In this document: positions 22,676 through 33,749 of the stretch, in pieces | How the letters are laid out: each line of letters starts with the position of its first letter | How positions within the stretch are numbered: the first letter of the stretch is position 1 | NCBI GenBank assembly: GCA_019059635.1 | Contig: JAGVRJ010000007.1 | Location: forward strand, 124,001 to 188,000 | Length of the DNA: 64,000 nt | Direction: 5' to 3' | DNA from: Proales similis | Taxonomy: Eukaryota; Rotifera; Eurotatoria; Ploima; Proalidae | Made by a program: the position numbers and the translations under genes | Notes under the pieces: generated by a model | Told to the model about the DNA's origin: nothing | Database searches by the model: none | Seen by the model: only the letters and a program-made list of their open reading frames with translations

Positions 22676-24124
22676 ATGGAGCCGGTCTATTATTATGAAC
22701 AGCCGAATGAAGTGCGTCGAGTGAGACGAATCAAGAAACCGAAATCGAAGAAAGGAAACGCCATCCGTATTGTTTGTCTCTTATTGGGACCAGTGCTGCT
22801 TGCGGCGGCCATCACCGGCTTGGTTTTTACTTGTTTGCTTACTTACAACCGTTCGCTGTTCGAACCGGCCACTCAAGCAGCCACTTCGACCAAAGCTGAC
22901 GGTCTCGAAGAGCTCGACATCGGCCAACTATGCCAGTACAGCAATCAATGTCCACAGCTGGCTTATTGCTCGGAAACATGCAAGTGCCCGGACAACTACT
23001 ACATCAACTCGGCCAGCGGTGGTTGTTCCGCGGCCGGATCAGACACCGACGCATGCACTTTTGACTACGAATGCAATCAAGTAGCTGGCCTGGGCTGTGT
23101 AAACGGCGCTTGCAGCTGTCAAGGCAGTGGAATGTATTGGGACGCCACTTATTCAAACGGGCCGATCATTGGCAAATGCCGCCCTCTAAAGGGCGTCGGT
23201 TGGCAGTGCACGTCCGGAAGTGAAGTGATTGGCGGCGCCACATGCGGCCAACAGTATGGCAGCGCAGTTGACGTTGTCTATATCGCGCCTGAGAGCGCAA
23301 CTCTCAGCTTTGACGACGGTTTTGTCAGCAACGCCTCAGTAGACTCTGAATGCCGCAACAGTTACGAATGTCCGCTTGCATACTCGGTTTGCGCCGTGGC
23401 TCATGACGGCTACAAACGTTGCTTGACCGAGCCGATCGGCTACTTTCATTTGGGCTTCAAGACCAAAGGCGAGCTGGGCGACAACTGTGACTCGCTGCTC
23501 TTGTGCAACGACTACAAAAACTTGGCATGTTCTAATCCGTTTTATCATACCTACGGCCAATGCGGCTGCAAGGACAAATATCATTATCACAATGGAACAA
23601 TGTGCGTTCAAGGAAAGCTTTACGGAGAAACTTGCTCTTCGGCCGCTCAGTGTCTGCCCACCGCAGCCGGCATGATATGCGATGTGCCGTTCACAGGCGC
23701 CACTTACTCTGTGTGCAGATGTGCGAGCACGGGCCAGTACTACGATCCGTTCACCGAAGTTTGCCAGACGTTGAAAGTCTACAACGAGACTTGCCGAGAC
23801 AACAGTGAATGCACCGACGCCTATCCAGTCGGAGCGGTCAACTCGCTCGGCTTCTGTGGCCGCGTCGAAGGAAGTGGAAGCAATAAATGCATGTGCATGA
23901 CTACGGCCAAGCTAAGCTCCGGCGCGTGTGCTAGCAAGGACGGCACATGCACAGCAGACAGCGACTGCCTCAACAATCAAGAGTGCTCGGGCGGCGCGTG
24001 CGGATGTCCAACCAACAAATACCTTTCGAATAGCATCTGTTATTTCCTCAAGTATCAGGGCGACTCTTGCACTGCCGGCACTGAATGCTGGTCAGGAGCA
24101 TGCACTGCCAGCGCTTGCACCTAG
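22676..24124 (+). CDS. Type II single-pass membrane protein with cysteine-rich EB-like ectodomain
   Basis: Intronless, 482 aa. The N-terminal ~30 residues are basic (RRIKKPKSKK), followed by one hydrophobic helix at about 31-55 (IVCLLLGPVLLAAAITGLVF) with no cleavage site, so the C-terminus should be outside. The ectodomain contains about seven tandem modules of six to eight cysteines with patterns such as CSETCKCPDNYY, CVNGACSCQG and CGCPTNKYLSN, resembling EB or EGF-like modules known from nematode and arthropod surface and secreted proteins. Partner and function are unknown. AATAAA lies at 24165-24170. Being intronless stands out in this intron-rich locus. Confidence 0.72.
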   Translation: MEPVYYYEQPNEVRRVRRIKKPKSKKGNAIRIVCLLLGPVLLAAAITGLVFTCLLTYNRSLFEPATQAATSTKADGLEELDIGQLCQYSNQCPQLAYCSETCKCPDNYYINSASGGCSAAGSDTDACTFDYECNQVAGLGCVNGACSCQGSGMYWDATYSNGPIIGKCRPLKGVGWQCTSGSEVIGGATCGQQYGSAVDVVYIAPESATLSFDDGFVSNASVDSECRNSYECPLAYSVCAVAHDGYKRCLTEPIGYFHLGFKTKGELGDNCDSLLLCNDYKNLACSNPFYHTYGQCGCKDKYHYHNGTMCVQGKLYGETCSSAAQCLPTAAGMICDVPFTGATYSVCRCASTGQYYDPFTEVCQTLKVYNETCRDNSECTDAYPVGAVNSLGFCGRVEGSGSNKCMCMTTAKLSSGACASKDGTCTADSDCLNNQECSGGACGCPTNKYLSNSICYFLKYQGDSCTAGTECWSGACTASACT

Positions 24125-24573
24125 ACGCCTTTCACTCCATTTCTTCGCTTCAATATTGCAAATGAATAAACATTCACTAAACCCTATCCTGAGCGTTGAG
24201 AAATATTTCGACCTAACGCACCTAACACTGGCGTTTATTTCAAGTCTTATTCACTTATATGAAACAAAAAGGGGATAAGCAAGCAGGCAAACACAGCGGG
24301 AAGGCGGGCGAGCGAGCGAGCGAGCGAGCGAGCGGGAGGTAAAATGCAAGTATGGGGGAGAGAGGGAAAGAGAGGAGGAGAGAGTTGGGCCAATAGCGGG
24401 TTGAGCGAGAGAGACAAGCCCGTTTGCAACATAGTGCGCAATAAAAAATGGATCGAGCCAAATTATGAGCATAAATTTTGATGCAGTAGTAGTGATGCAA
24501 GATCGGAATTTGCTTCTCGGACGTGAATTGGCAGCAGTAGAAGCGAATTGGTGCGAGTAGAAGCGAGTCTAGA
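24125..24573. other. Spacer with low-complexity tracts
   Basis: Contains the 3' end of the upstream gene, a GAGC microsatellite, and purine-rich (GGGAGAGA) tracts. It overlaps minus-strand open frames that only translate the repeats. No gene. Confidence 0.5.
24306..24335. repeat. (GAGC)n tetranucleotide microsatellite
   Basis: About seven tandem GAGC units, flanked by GGGAG-type purine tracts. Simple sequence repeat in a spacer. Confidence 0.85.
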
Positions 24574-25349
24574 ATGAATTGGCTTCGGGAGCAGCTCGGT
24601 TCTAAAAAAAATGACCAAGCAGCTGGTGCCGACTCGACTGGTGTCTACCACGAAAAGCAAGAGAAGGAGCTGTGCGCGCTCCATGCCTTGAACAATCTGT
24701 TTCAGGCTCGCAAGTTCAACAAACAGATAATGGACCAGATTTGCCAGGAGTGGGTCAAATTTGGCTAAATTGCTGGCGATTGCCAACTAATCACAGAATA
24801 ATCTGAATTTAGCCTCTCGCCCGAGGAGTTTATTAATCCGCACCGGAGCATACTCGGACGAGGCAACTACAACATAAACGTGATCATGCGCGCCGTTCAG
24901 CTTCAAGGCTACGAGGCGATCTGGTTCGACAAGCGACGGCCCGTCTCAATACTCAATCTGCCCAACATATTCGGATTCATTCTCAACATTCCGTCCGACT
25001 ACAAAATCGCCGGCATATTTCCGGTGCCTTGGGAGCGCAAGCATTGGTAAGTGTCCGGTCCCGGGCATCATTTTGACTTTCTCAACAACTTTCTCTGCTT
25101 GTGTAGGATATCGGTGGGACGAGTGAAAAACGGTAGGTGCCCTAAAGAATCGAAACTGTGCAAACATAAATGACGATCATTTGAACAGCATTTTACAATC
25201 TCGATTCGAAACTAGATCGGCCGGAGCTGATTGGCGACGAGCAAAAACTGCTCGCGTTCCTCGAGACCCAAATGAAGGCCAAAGATAGAGAACTGTTTGT
25301 GATTGTGCCGAGCGACGTTGAAGCAGCCAGAGCGTGGCGGCGCGACTAA
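24574..25349 (+). CDS. Josephin-domain deubiquitinase (JOSD1/2-like)
   Basis: Cysteine protease that removes ubiquitin. Four exons (24574-24749, 24813-25046, 25107-25132, 25189-25349) join to 198 aa, the size of JOSD1/2; there is no ataxin-3-type UIM tail. Catalytic Cys34 lies in KELCALHALNN, His136 in the HWISVG segment and Asn149 in FYNLDSK, the complete Josephin triad. NPHRSILGRGNYNINVIM is also typical of JOSD. The 26-nt third exon codes for the strand after the catalytic His. AATAAA at 25520-25525. The assignment rests on the whole-length match to remembered JOSD2. Confidence 0.93.
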
Positions 25350-25903
25350 GCCCTAAAATCAGCTCGTTCGTTTGTTTGCGGCCATTTATTGAGTCGATTC
25401 TGCAAATCTTGTTTCAATTTTCTTTTTCTCATTCTTTTTTTTACTTGAAAGTTTGGCCGCCTGTCATTCCTAACCGAACCGATCGTCTTTTCTCTAAACG
25501 CCAGTTCTTAAACGTGAAAAATAAAACTCAAGCGACGCAGACGCAATCTAAATTGGAAATAAAGCTGAAGATGATGCCAATCGACGATCAGGCAAGTGAA
25601 CAGTCGGATAAATCGGACTAAAGCTCAGCGCACTGTTTTTCATTGCCGAACGCATAACAAGCTCGGCCGTCCGCCCGCTCTTGCCGCTTATTCGCGTTCG
25701 AGTTGTTTGAATGTGTGTTTGAGGGCGGCGGCGGTGGCCGAGAGCGCATGTCTCGCTACGGTTCTTGCGCATAACTAAACTTGTTCTTGTTTGGCCAACA
25801 TAATTGTTTAGAGAATATTTTGCGTTTCATTCTTTTCACTTCGCTCTCGGTTAAAGCCCAAACTTGAGCTTAAAACAGCTAAAAGCAAGCCAGACAGACA
25901 GAC
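25350..25903. other. Spacer between JOSD and AKTIP-like genes
   Basis: 3' UTR of the Josephin gene with AATAAA at 25520-25525, then about 350 bp of promoter-like sequence. No gene seen. Confidence 0.45.
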
Positions 25904-26883
25904 ATGACCGACAACTACGAGACTTGTATGACCGAATACAGAATTCAGGCCGAATAGTGAGTGAGCCCGCTCTTCTCTTCAGCGCGTTCCTATTTCTCTA
26001 TTTGTTTGCCAACTGCGCACCAACAGCCAGCACTTGATCAAGAACAGAGTGCCAGACGTGTACGTGATTCCGTCCGGCACCTCGTCATTGAGTAATTCCT
26101 TTCGTCCCAATCTGACTGTGTCTGCCTAATCTTCGTTCACATCACTATGTCACGCCTCTCCAGTCTGGTACGGTGTCGTCTACGTTCACATGGGCAAATA
26201 TCAGGGAGGAGTGTTCCGCTTCACAATTTTCATTCCGGAAAACTTCGACTGCCCGGTAAATTCCTTTGACAGTGTTCGACTTGGATGACCTTGAAAACTC
26301 AACTCGACTCTTCATCAGCGTGTGATATTCAAACCGGCCATCTACCATCCGATGGTAAACCCCGATACGGGCGAGTTCAATCTCAGACACTACCTGCCCA
26401 AATGGAAGTAAGCAGCCACTTCTATTCTTTTGGCATTTTTGGCCTCTTTTCTCAACCAGACCTCAAGTCAAAATGTGCATCGAATGTACAACGTGCTATT
26501 CTACTTGCGATGGATGTTTCACAACATTGAAACGAACGAAAGCGTCAACAAGGCCGCAGCCTACTTGTACGAGAATGACATGAACCTGTTCATAAACAAT
26601 GTGAATGAGAGCATTGAGCACCTCAATCAAACTTTGCCCAATCAGCCGCCAATAAACGCCGACGATCCACATGCGATCAAGTGCGCTCCTTTTCACCTCG
26701 TCTCAGCCTGAATCACCATCTCATTAGTTTGTATCATTTAGATTCTACCGAGTGCCAGACGACAAGCTTCCGGAAAAGCTTCAAGAAATGCTCGACTACG
26801 GAAAGTCGAAATTCGTCTGCGGCAACAGCTTGGCCAGCATTCAGTCAAGCAAGGAGGTCGTCTGTAGCGAAAGTGACTGCTGA
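25904..26883 (+). CDS. AKTIP: AKTIP/FTS-like ubiquitin-conjugating enzyme variant
   Basis: Six exons (25904-25956, 26027-26091, 26164-26255, 26319-26407, 26468-26680, 26742-26883) join in frame to 217 aa. It has the UBC fold of Fused Toes/AKTIP: YVIPS, IWYGVVYVHMGKYQGGVFRF, IYHPMVNPDTGE and the C-terminal helix with YENDMNLF. As in AKTIP, no Cys sits at the E2 active-site position after HPMVNP, so it is a non-catalytic E2 variant. AKTIP works with Hook proteins and FHIP on dynein-driven vesicle transport. AATAAA at 27025-27030. The protein is somewhat shorter than vertebrate AKTIP (about 290 aa), lacking its N-terminal extension. Confidence 0.87.
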
Positions 26884-27276
26884 GGGCCTTTTCATTCGCC
26901 GGTCGCTCTGACCCATCTTTTATTCAGCGCACTTCCGCAGTCCCATTTTTTGTTCCGTATCACGTGACCGCTTGCGTAACGCATGTACAAAATAGAAACC
27001 GAAGAGAGAAGCGGAAAAGGAGGAAATAAAGAGAAAACGATGAACTTTGGTCTTGATTGAGGGTTGAGTTTATATTTGCCCTTTTCAGGATCAAATCACC
27101 ATCCAAGCATGTGCCGGGACTGCAAGAAGGGCATCAAACTTTGATGTTGCAGCTCATTGAAGCACTCAGGCTGAACACATTTGGGCTTTTGATTTATTTT
27201 TGACAATTTCTCTTAAAATCTCATGCAAAAGACAAGGGAAAATGAACAAGAGACAGATGAGAGCACGGCGTTCTAC
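26884..27276. other. Convergent 3' region of AKTIP-like and CFAP69
   Basis: Holds AATAAA at 27025-27030 for the plus-strand gene and TTTATT at 27193-27198 (minus-strand AATAAA) for CFAP69, so the two 3' ends are close but need not overlap. No gene seen. Confidence 0.55.
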
Positions 27277-30200
27277 TCAGTCGTACTCGAGCTTTTTCAA
27301 TCGACCGCCGGTTATCTCGGCCGGTGTGCTGTCTATTTGAATAATGCGGCCGGCAAACGTCTTAGAGTTGAAAGAAAAAATAGACAGACTCTATTCCGTT
27401 CGAATCGAGTGGAAAATAGAAACTTACAGTCACGGCTAGATTGGGAATTTCCAAATTATGAGTAGTTTCAAACTCGATTGAGTCTCGCTCGGGCAGACGA
27501 GAGTCCTCGATCGCGCCCAGCTGTTTATCTTTGCTGTTCATCAAATGTCTGTAGCTTGAAACTCGTTTCACGTAATCGTTCCATTCTTCGATGCACTTCT
27601 CCTTGTAGCTAAAGTTCTTTTTTATCTGAAATAAAAGTCAAAGAGATGCCTTTGGTCGTTGATGAGAAGAGAAAAGCGCACCTCGTAGTAGAATTCTCGT
27701 TCTTGCAGCTGCTCTTGGTTGGCAAACACTTGGGCCATTTCAAGTTGGACGCGTTGAACACTGGCCGCTCTTTCGTAGTTGGCTCTCAGAATGGCGTCTA
27801 GAGTCTCTTTGTCGGCTAGAATGGGCTCTATTCGATCAAGCCGGAGCTCGGCCTCCAGCTCCTTATACACATCGCCCAGTTTAAAGTCCAGATAGTATTC
27901 GATTATTCGAAGGGTGAGCTGGTCCTCGTTGCTGAGGCCGGCCAGGTCCACAAAGCCGAGTCTGCAAAAGAGACCGTAGATCTTGGCTCTCATGTTCTCG
28001 CTCACTTCGACCACAACTCGACTGGCCACTTGGGAGGGAAGCGACTCGACTGGCTTGCCGGCGTCAAAGTTCGATATCGGTCTTTCCAAATCTGTTGGCC
28101 ACAACAAATCGAATCAGCTCAATCAGGATTCGATTGAATTTTCATTGTCTGTTGGGATCTACTTGCCTGAAATGATGCCACGCTGGTCACGTTCTACTCC
28201 GCTCTCGAACTCTTCGCTGCGCCACAGCTCACACAAAAAGTGTCCTATCTTGCAGCTGTCCTTGCCCTCCCACTGATGCAAGTGAGCGAGCACTCTTGGA
28301 TTCTCGCTCAAGTCCAACAGACAGCCGAGCAGCAGATTCTGAATTGTCTTGGGACTCGCCTTGACCACCAGCTATTTGCAAATCTGATCGAATTGGACTG
28401 AACGTAAATGAGTGAATTACCTCCAAAAGATCAAGGAGGCAGTAAACGCCTTCTTTTTGAATGAAAAACTCCTCGTTGGTGAGGCAGCCTACAGTGGTGG
28501 CCCAGACACAATCGACCACGCCGATGACCAGACGCTGATAGCCGAGGCCGTTCCAAATCTGCTCGGGCCTCTTTTTGACCAATGACAGCAGGATCTCGAT
28601 TCCCTCGCAGCCGAACAGCTCCTTTTTGATTAGTCTTGTCGTGTATCAAACCGGCCGTGTTCTGTCAAGAGTTGCCCTTACTTTGCGATGGACGTCAAGC
28701 TCGCAAATGCAAGCAACGATGAACAAGCTGTCGGCAATTATTTCCACGTCAATCTGATCAAACGTGTCCTCTTGAAGACTGGCTCGAGTCAGCAGTTGAC
28801 TCAACTGGCCGAGCACGCCCAAATCGGTCAGCTCTTGAACAGCGTGCTCGTTCTCTGTGGCCAGAACGCTCCGCAATACTCTGAGGCAGTATTTGAGCTG
28901 TGCCCGTTTAGAGCCACGGCCGCCCTTGGCGTGAAAACTGTTGCCGTAGCCGACGTAGTCGCCTTGAACGTTTGTTGTCTCGAAAAATGCATTAAGACCG
29001 AGAAGCGAATTGGCCCTGACCTTCGTCTTGGAGACACCAGTTGAGAAAAGAAAGAAGGCGTTTGGCTCCGTTGTTTGAAAAGTACTCGCCGATCATCAGC
29101 GGCACGAGCAGACAAAGAGCCGACATGGCGTGCAGCTGGAGCTCTTCAAACTGAGAAATGGTCCAGTCTCGCACTTCCCTATTGGTCTCCACTGGCTTGA
29201 TGAACGAAAGAAGTGCGCACATGATTCCGCTCTCGATCAGCAGCTGAATTCGAATGAGATTAGACCAAGGCCGAATAATAAAGCACCTTAACTTTACTTG
29301 ACGCGATGTGCCGTTACGAGATATGGCCAGGGCGAAATTGATGAACAACTTCTTGAGCTCAAAATCCTCGTAGCTTGTGGTCAATTTGAAATTTCTAACC
29401 AGCGGATTGTGGTTCTTGACTTTGTGGTTCGGAAATTTTAAATTCACTATGCATGACAATTTTGGCCGATGATTACTTTCTGGATAAGTTGAAAACAAGA
29501 GAACGTCACGAACGAAGCCGGTCTCGATAAACGGCAGAGTCTCTCTTATCGAAATGAGCTTAATGGCGATCACCAGCAGATCATTTCTGTTGAACGAAAC
29601 GAAAGGAAAAAATATTAAGCGAATGAGCAGCGCAATGGCGAGTGAATTTAACCTTAGCTGGCGATCATAGTTGCTGTAGCCATGAAGAAGTTTTTGAAAA
29701 AATGCCTCACGCAGCTGATTGACGGCCACAAGGCTGTTTAATTGATTGGCCACTTCTTCAGCGTTTTCTTGCTCGATAAAGTTCCACAAGATTTCACTGC
29801 TCCTGAACAAGAGCCTTGGAACAACGATCAAATGAGAAGGATTAGCTCGGCGTCAAAGGGCATTTGAGCTTACTCTTCGTTCGATGAGCGGTCGGCCATG
29901 CTCAGCACAATTCGACTAGCGCACTCGGCCGAAAGCATTTTAGACGCGCAAGCTTGGTCCTTGGACAAGAGCTGAAGTGTCTTCATTAAATGCGCGCGAA
30001 CGTTCGCTTTGCCCTCCAGCAGAGTCAGCGACTTAACCAGAGTGACGGGCAGGTCGTTGGATCGGATCGCACGCATTATAAAGCTCTTTGAGCAACGAAG
30101 CAGTTCGCCGTGAGGCTTGGCCAACTCGTCGAATGTGACCAAATTTTGAATGCAGTCGCACAGGCTCTCGCGCACTGAATCGACAGATACGCGGAACAAA

Positions 30201-30856
30201 TAGCCTTTTCGAATGGCGTACATTGGCCCAGTGAATGTGAGAATGCCCCAAATGGCAGCCTACCTAGATTGGCCATGCACTCAGAAATGACTTGTTCAGT
30301 TAGAAGCTCGTCTGAGGCTTTCTCTTTCAAGAACGGATACCGAAGCACCGAGAGCAGCTGGAGCATGCACTCGACATAACGAGGATCAGTGTCGTATTTG
30401 TCTGCCGACTCGTTCAGAAGCTTGATCACTTTCGGAACGTCTCTAAGCGGCTGTGAATCCATTAGATTTTAGTGAACACGAAATTAGGCCGTTCAAGGTC
30501 AACTTACAAATCCGCTTTGAAATTGACGCTTGATCTTGCTCGTGGCGTGTAAATGCCGCTCCACCATGTTCGACTGTTTTTTTTTCATCAATTCAATGTT
30601 TTTAAAAAGGAATAGCGCCGAGCATCTCTTACCGAGTGAGGATCAGTGAACAGTTTGATCACCCTGTCCAAGTCGATTCGCGCCTCGCTCTGGTTGCAAC
30701 CGAATGTTTCAATAGACCGAGTCAACTACAAGATCGAGTTTGACTGACCTGATTGGTCTCAGCATCTCTTACCAAGTGTCTGACCACTGGCCTAGAGTTT
30801 TGCGCACGGACGGCTGCTCCAAGCGGAGGCAGCATACGTTTGTCAAGCAAAGCCAT
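27277..30856 (-). CDS. CFAP69: Cilia- and flagella-associated protein 69 (CFAP69)
   Basis: Armadillo-type protein needed for sperm flagellum assembly and for cilia in vertebrates. Fifteen exons (30773-30856, 30633-30725, 30508-30573, 30264-30450, 29874-30204, 29653-29814, 29477-29586, 29298-29419, 29021-29243, 28682-28962, 28421-28621, 28167-28371, 27682-28091, 27428-27625, 27277-27360) keep frame throughout and give 918 aa, against 941 in human. Signature segments seen: LLFRSSEILWN, SYEDFELKKL, EELQLHAMSAL, GNSFHAKGGRG, FIQKEGVYCLLDLLE and the tail STPAEITGG. Fourteen introns, mostly 50-75 bp. The intron 28092-28166 has a GC donor (TCAG-GCAAGT). An X-box lies ~120 bp upstream of the ATG. Confidence 0.93.
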
Positions 30857-31593
30857 CTGATTAGCAAGGGCACAACTGTCGGCTCCGAGTTGTTCCAAGA
30901 TATCGCTTGGATTTGCTCAATTCACTAAACGTCTCAAGTTTAGACGACTGCAATAGGACTGAAACATAAACGGTTGCTAGGCGACGTATTTCTTTCGCTA
31001 CAACAACGCTCTCTTGCTAGTGTGATTCGGCAAGCTCAGACAAAGACGTGCATTCTGCTCCTTGCCGCTCTACTCCCTCTTCCCGAAATGAAATGACAAG
31101 ACAACAGGTGTCACGGGTGGAAAAGTCGGAAGCCGTCCGCTTTAATGTCGTTTTATTCAAGACTTTATTAAGAAGCAATCAAGCAGCTGAGATGATGGAT
31201 TAAGAAGCGTTGTTGACAGCGGCGGCACTTCTCACACTTGGGCCTGAGTTACTTGAAAATTTCAAGTCGGCTCGAGCGCAATTTGTCGAAAAGTCAAACT
31301 CCCCAAGGCTGGTGTGTAAAATAATTATAATGGCTTAGCAACTTGAAAGTTCCCAGCTAATAAAAGAGCGGCGCGAGTGTGCGCAATAATTAAAAGTTTG
31401 GGTAGAAAGCAACATTGGAAGGGCTTCGCTTTTCTTTTCTAAAGTGAGAACCATTGATTTGGAAGGCAACAGGGTTGGCATCAGCGGCTTCAAAGGCGCT
31501 AGGTCTAGCAAAAGCGAAAGGAGTAGCGCTTCATTAAACAAGTAAACGAAAGAGACTAAACGCCGATTTGGTTAGGTGACGACGCGTTAAAGC
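30857..31593. other. Divergent promoter region, CFAP69 / 258-aa gene
   Basis: About 740 bp between two head-to-head genes. An X-box sits near the CFAP69 side. No open frame of substance. Confidence 0.5.
30973..30985. promoter_or_regulatory. RFX X-box-like site upstream of CFAP69
   Basis: GTTGCTAGGCGAC fits RYYNYY-N-RRNRAC with a 1-nt spacer. It is 117-129 bp upstream of the CFAP69 start codon, nearly the same distance as the X-box in front of DRC3. The match is seen in the sequence; the RFX function is inferred from the ciliary gene next to it. Confidence 0.65.
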
Positions 31594-32599
31594 ATGGCCG
31601 CTCGTCCCGACACAATGAAGCGTATTTATCCGTACGCAAATGATCCTACGCAAATAAAACGCGGAAACAAACTGGTTGCCGTGCTCGAAGCACAAGGCTT
31701 CTACAGGCCTGTGCTCACTGATCGAGTTCTAGACGAAAATGGCAAACGCGCTGCTCCATACGACGATCGAGTTCATCATGGCCAACGACCAATGCATCAG
31801 AGCTCGTTCAGTCTGAGACACGAGGGACAGGCCAGTGACAAAATGATTAGTCACCAACACGAAGTAAGTGCTTGCCTTCCTCGCTCCCTCTCTCCACTCG
31901 GTCTTAAAAATAATTGTGAAAAGATTTTCAAACCGAAAACGCCTCAAGTCAGATCGAGCAAGCCGGACGACCAGTTCCGGCACCATTTCGACGTTGGCGT
32001 AAACCGCTCAAGATCGTTCAACACCGCCTACGGTGACCAGTTTTATCGCAAGAATGAGAACAGCGTAAGTGAGACACTCATGTGACCAGAAGCGATCACC
32101 CTTAACTCGACTCGCACATGCAGGAGTACATGCAGCAATTCGACATAATGCCAAAGTATTCACTGCCCAAGCAGGTAGGCAACTGATTCGCATCGCTCGT
32201 TTCTCTGTTCTTAATTGAAACGAATTGAAGCTCATGCAACTGGAGCGTCAAGGCCAAACGCGTGTCTACAACAATCGAAAATCTGACATAAAGTCAATCA
32301 TCCAGCCGAGTGACGCATCCACAGACTTTTGGACCCAGTACAAGCGGACGCATGACTATTTGGGGGCTAAACGAGGCCCGGGAGTTGCTCGACCTTTTGC
32401 CGACAGACGCGCCTTCAACGTTTTGACAGGTAGGCCAATTTAAATCGCGAAAAAAACTTCAAATAAATTCGTTTTATTTTGAGGCGGTGAACTGGCCCAA
32501 CCGGCCTGGAGCGAATCAGGCGCCTACAAACGAGTGTCTGGCAACGTCACTTTATCACAGCAAAGACGAGCCGAGCTTTACTCGAACATTTTCTACTAA
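31594..32599 (+). CDS. Unrecognised 258-aa protein, divergent partner of CFAP69
   Basis: Five exons (31594-31863, 31924-32064, 32124-32174, 32231-32429, 32484-32599) join in frame to 258 aa; AATAAA at 32652-32657. No signal peptide, membrane helix or known domain. It is basic and rich in Arg, Tyr, Gln and Asn, with short aromatic/proline-containing stretches such as RIYPYANDP, FDIMPKYSLPKQ and RTHDYLGAKRGPG. That composition is seen in small microtubule-lining proteins of axonemes, and the gene shares an intergenic region with CFAP69. A ciliary role is therefore a guess from context, not from homology. The splice structure makes the gene itself likely. Confidence 0.7.
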
Positions 32600-32890
32600 T
32601 TTCGTCCTTTTTCCGCCGCTCACCTAGCGACACATCATGCTCGAAATTTCGAATAAAAGTTTTCTATTATGCAACCGCAGACGAGAAAAAGAGAGAGAGA
32701 GAAAAAAAAGCAAATTCTTTGACTTGCTTGCAACAAAAAAGGGCAAACCTTCGCCATAATAATTATAATCATCATCATCATCGAGTTCTTTCGTTCGGCT
32801 TTTATCTGCCGTGCACGTTTGCTTAAGCAGCTATTATGTAGATAGGCTCATTGCGGACTAGCTCACTTAAAACTTAAGAACGTTTAGAAC

Positions 32891-33652
32891 ATGTTCATCT
32901 GGGACTGGTTCACAGGCGTCCTCAATTACCTAGGTTAGATTGAATTCTGCCATTTTGCAAGAAGAGCGCTCATCCGATTTTCAAAAGGACTTTATCAAAA
33001 GTCAGGCAAGCTCGTTTTCCTCGGTCTTGACAATGCCGGCAAAACGACTCTGCTGTCGATGCTCAAGAGCGATAAGCTCTCCCAGCCAGTTCCGACGCTT
33101 CATCCGACATCAGAAGAGCTAACGCTCGGCAGCATACGCTTCACAACGTTCGATTTGGGCGGACACAAACAAGGTACGCATGCCGCAAATGACAAATTCG
33201 ATTTTTGATTTCTGAACCGTTCTCTGCCTGTTTTAAAGTGAGACGGGTTTGGAAGGATTACTTCCCGGCTGTGGACGCGATCGTGTTCCTGGTCGACGTA
33301 GCCGATCGAAAACGATTAGAAGAGTCGAAAAGTGAGCTCGAGGCCTTACTAAACGACGAGCAGCTGTCTCAAGTGCCGATTGTCTTGCTTGGCAATAAAA
33401 TCGACAAGTACGGCGCCCTCGGCGAACAAGAGATCAGACAGTTCTTCAGCCTGAATGGTCGCACTACCGGCACAGTAAATAAATTACTGCCGACATTTTG
33501 CTGATTTCGTGACGTCTATTTTCTTTTTCCCGCTCTAGGCCTACACACCCCGAAACCAGCTGCAAATGAGACCCATGGAATTGTTCATGTGCAGTGTTCT
33601 CCAGAAACAAGGCTACGGAGAAGCTTTCAGATGGCTGGCTCAATACTTTTGA
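32891..33652 (+). CDS. SAR1: SAR1 small GTPase (COPII)
   Basis: Starts COPII coat assembly at ER exit sites. Four exons (32891-32933, 32988-33173, 33239-33474, 33539-33652) give 192 aa. The N-terminal amphipathic, Trp/Phe-rich segment ([17 protein letters not shown]) is the membrane-inserting helix. G1 is GLDNAGKTT, the switch I region [12 protein letters not shown]3 DLGGHKQ, G4 NKID. The C-terminus ([27 protein letters not shown]) is typical of SAR1. There is no N-myristoylation glycine, unlike ARF. The family is normally 190-198 aa, so the gene looks complete. Confidence 0.95.
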
Positions 33653-33690
33653 TCTCGTCTGAGTCAACTCTGCATCGGGCGGCTGGATAA

Positions 33691-33706
33691 TTTATTTTTG
33701 AATAAA
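33691..33706. terminator. Back-to-back poly(A) signals for SAR1 (+) and GPCR 2 (-)
   Basis: TTTATT (AATAAA on the minus strand) at 33691-33696 and AATAAA on the plus strand at 33701-33706, only 4 nt apart, between two convergent genes whose stops are 97 bp apart. The two 3' UTRs must overlap if both signals are used. Confidence 0.6.
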
Positions 33707-33749
33707 CCGAATGACACTAAAGCTTGAAGCAAAAAAAGCTTGAATCTGT

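Noticed and set aside
24243-24500. Minus-strand frames with LARSLARSLAR repeats.
   Set aside because: Translation of the GAGC microsatellite.
29021-29060. An apparent frameshift in CFAP69 after NWCLQDE.
   Set aside because: A 58-bp GT-AG intron (28963-29020) with donor GAAG-GTCAGG and acceptor TTCAAG restores frame and gives GDYVGYGNSFHAKGG, the length expected from human CFAP69.
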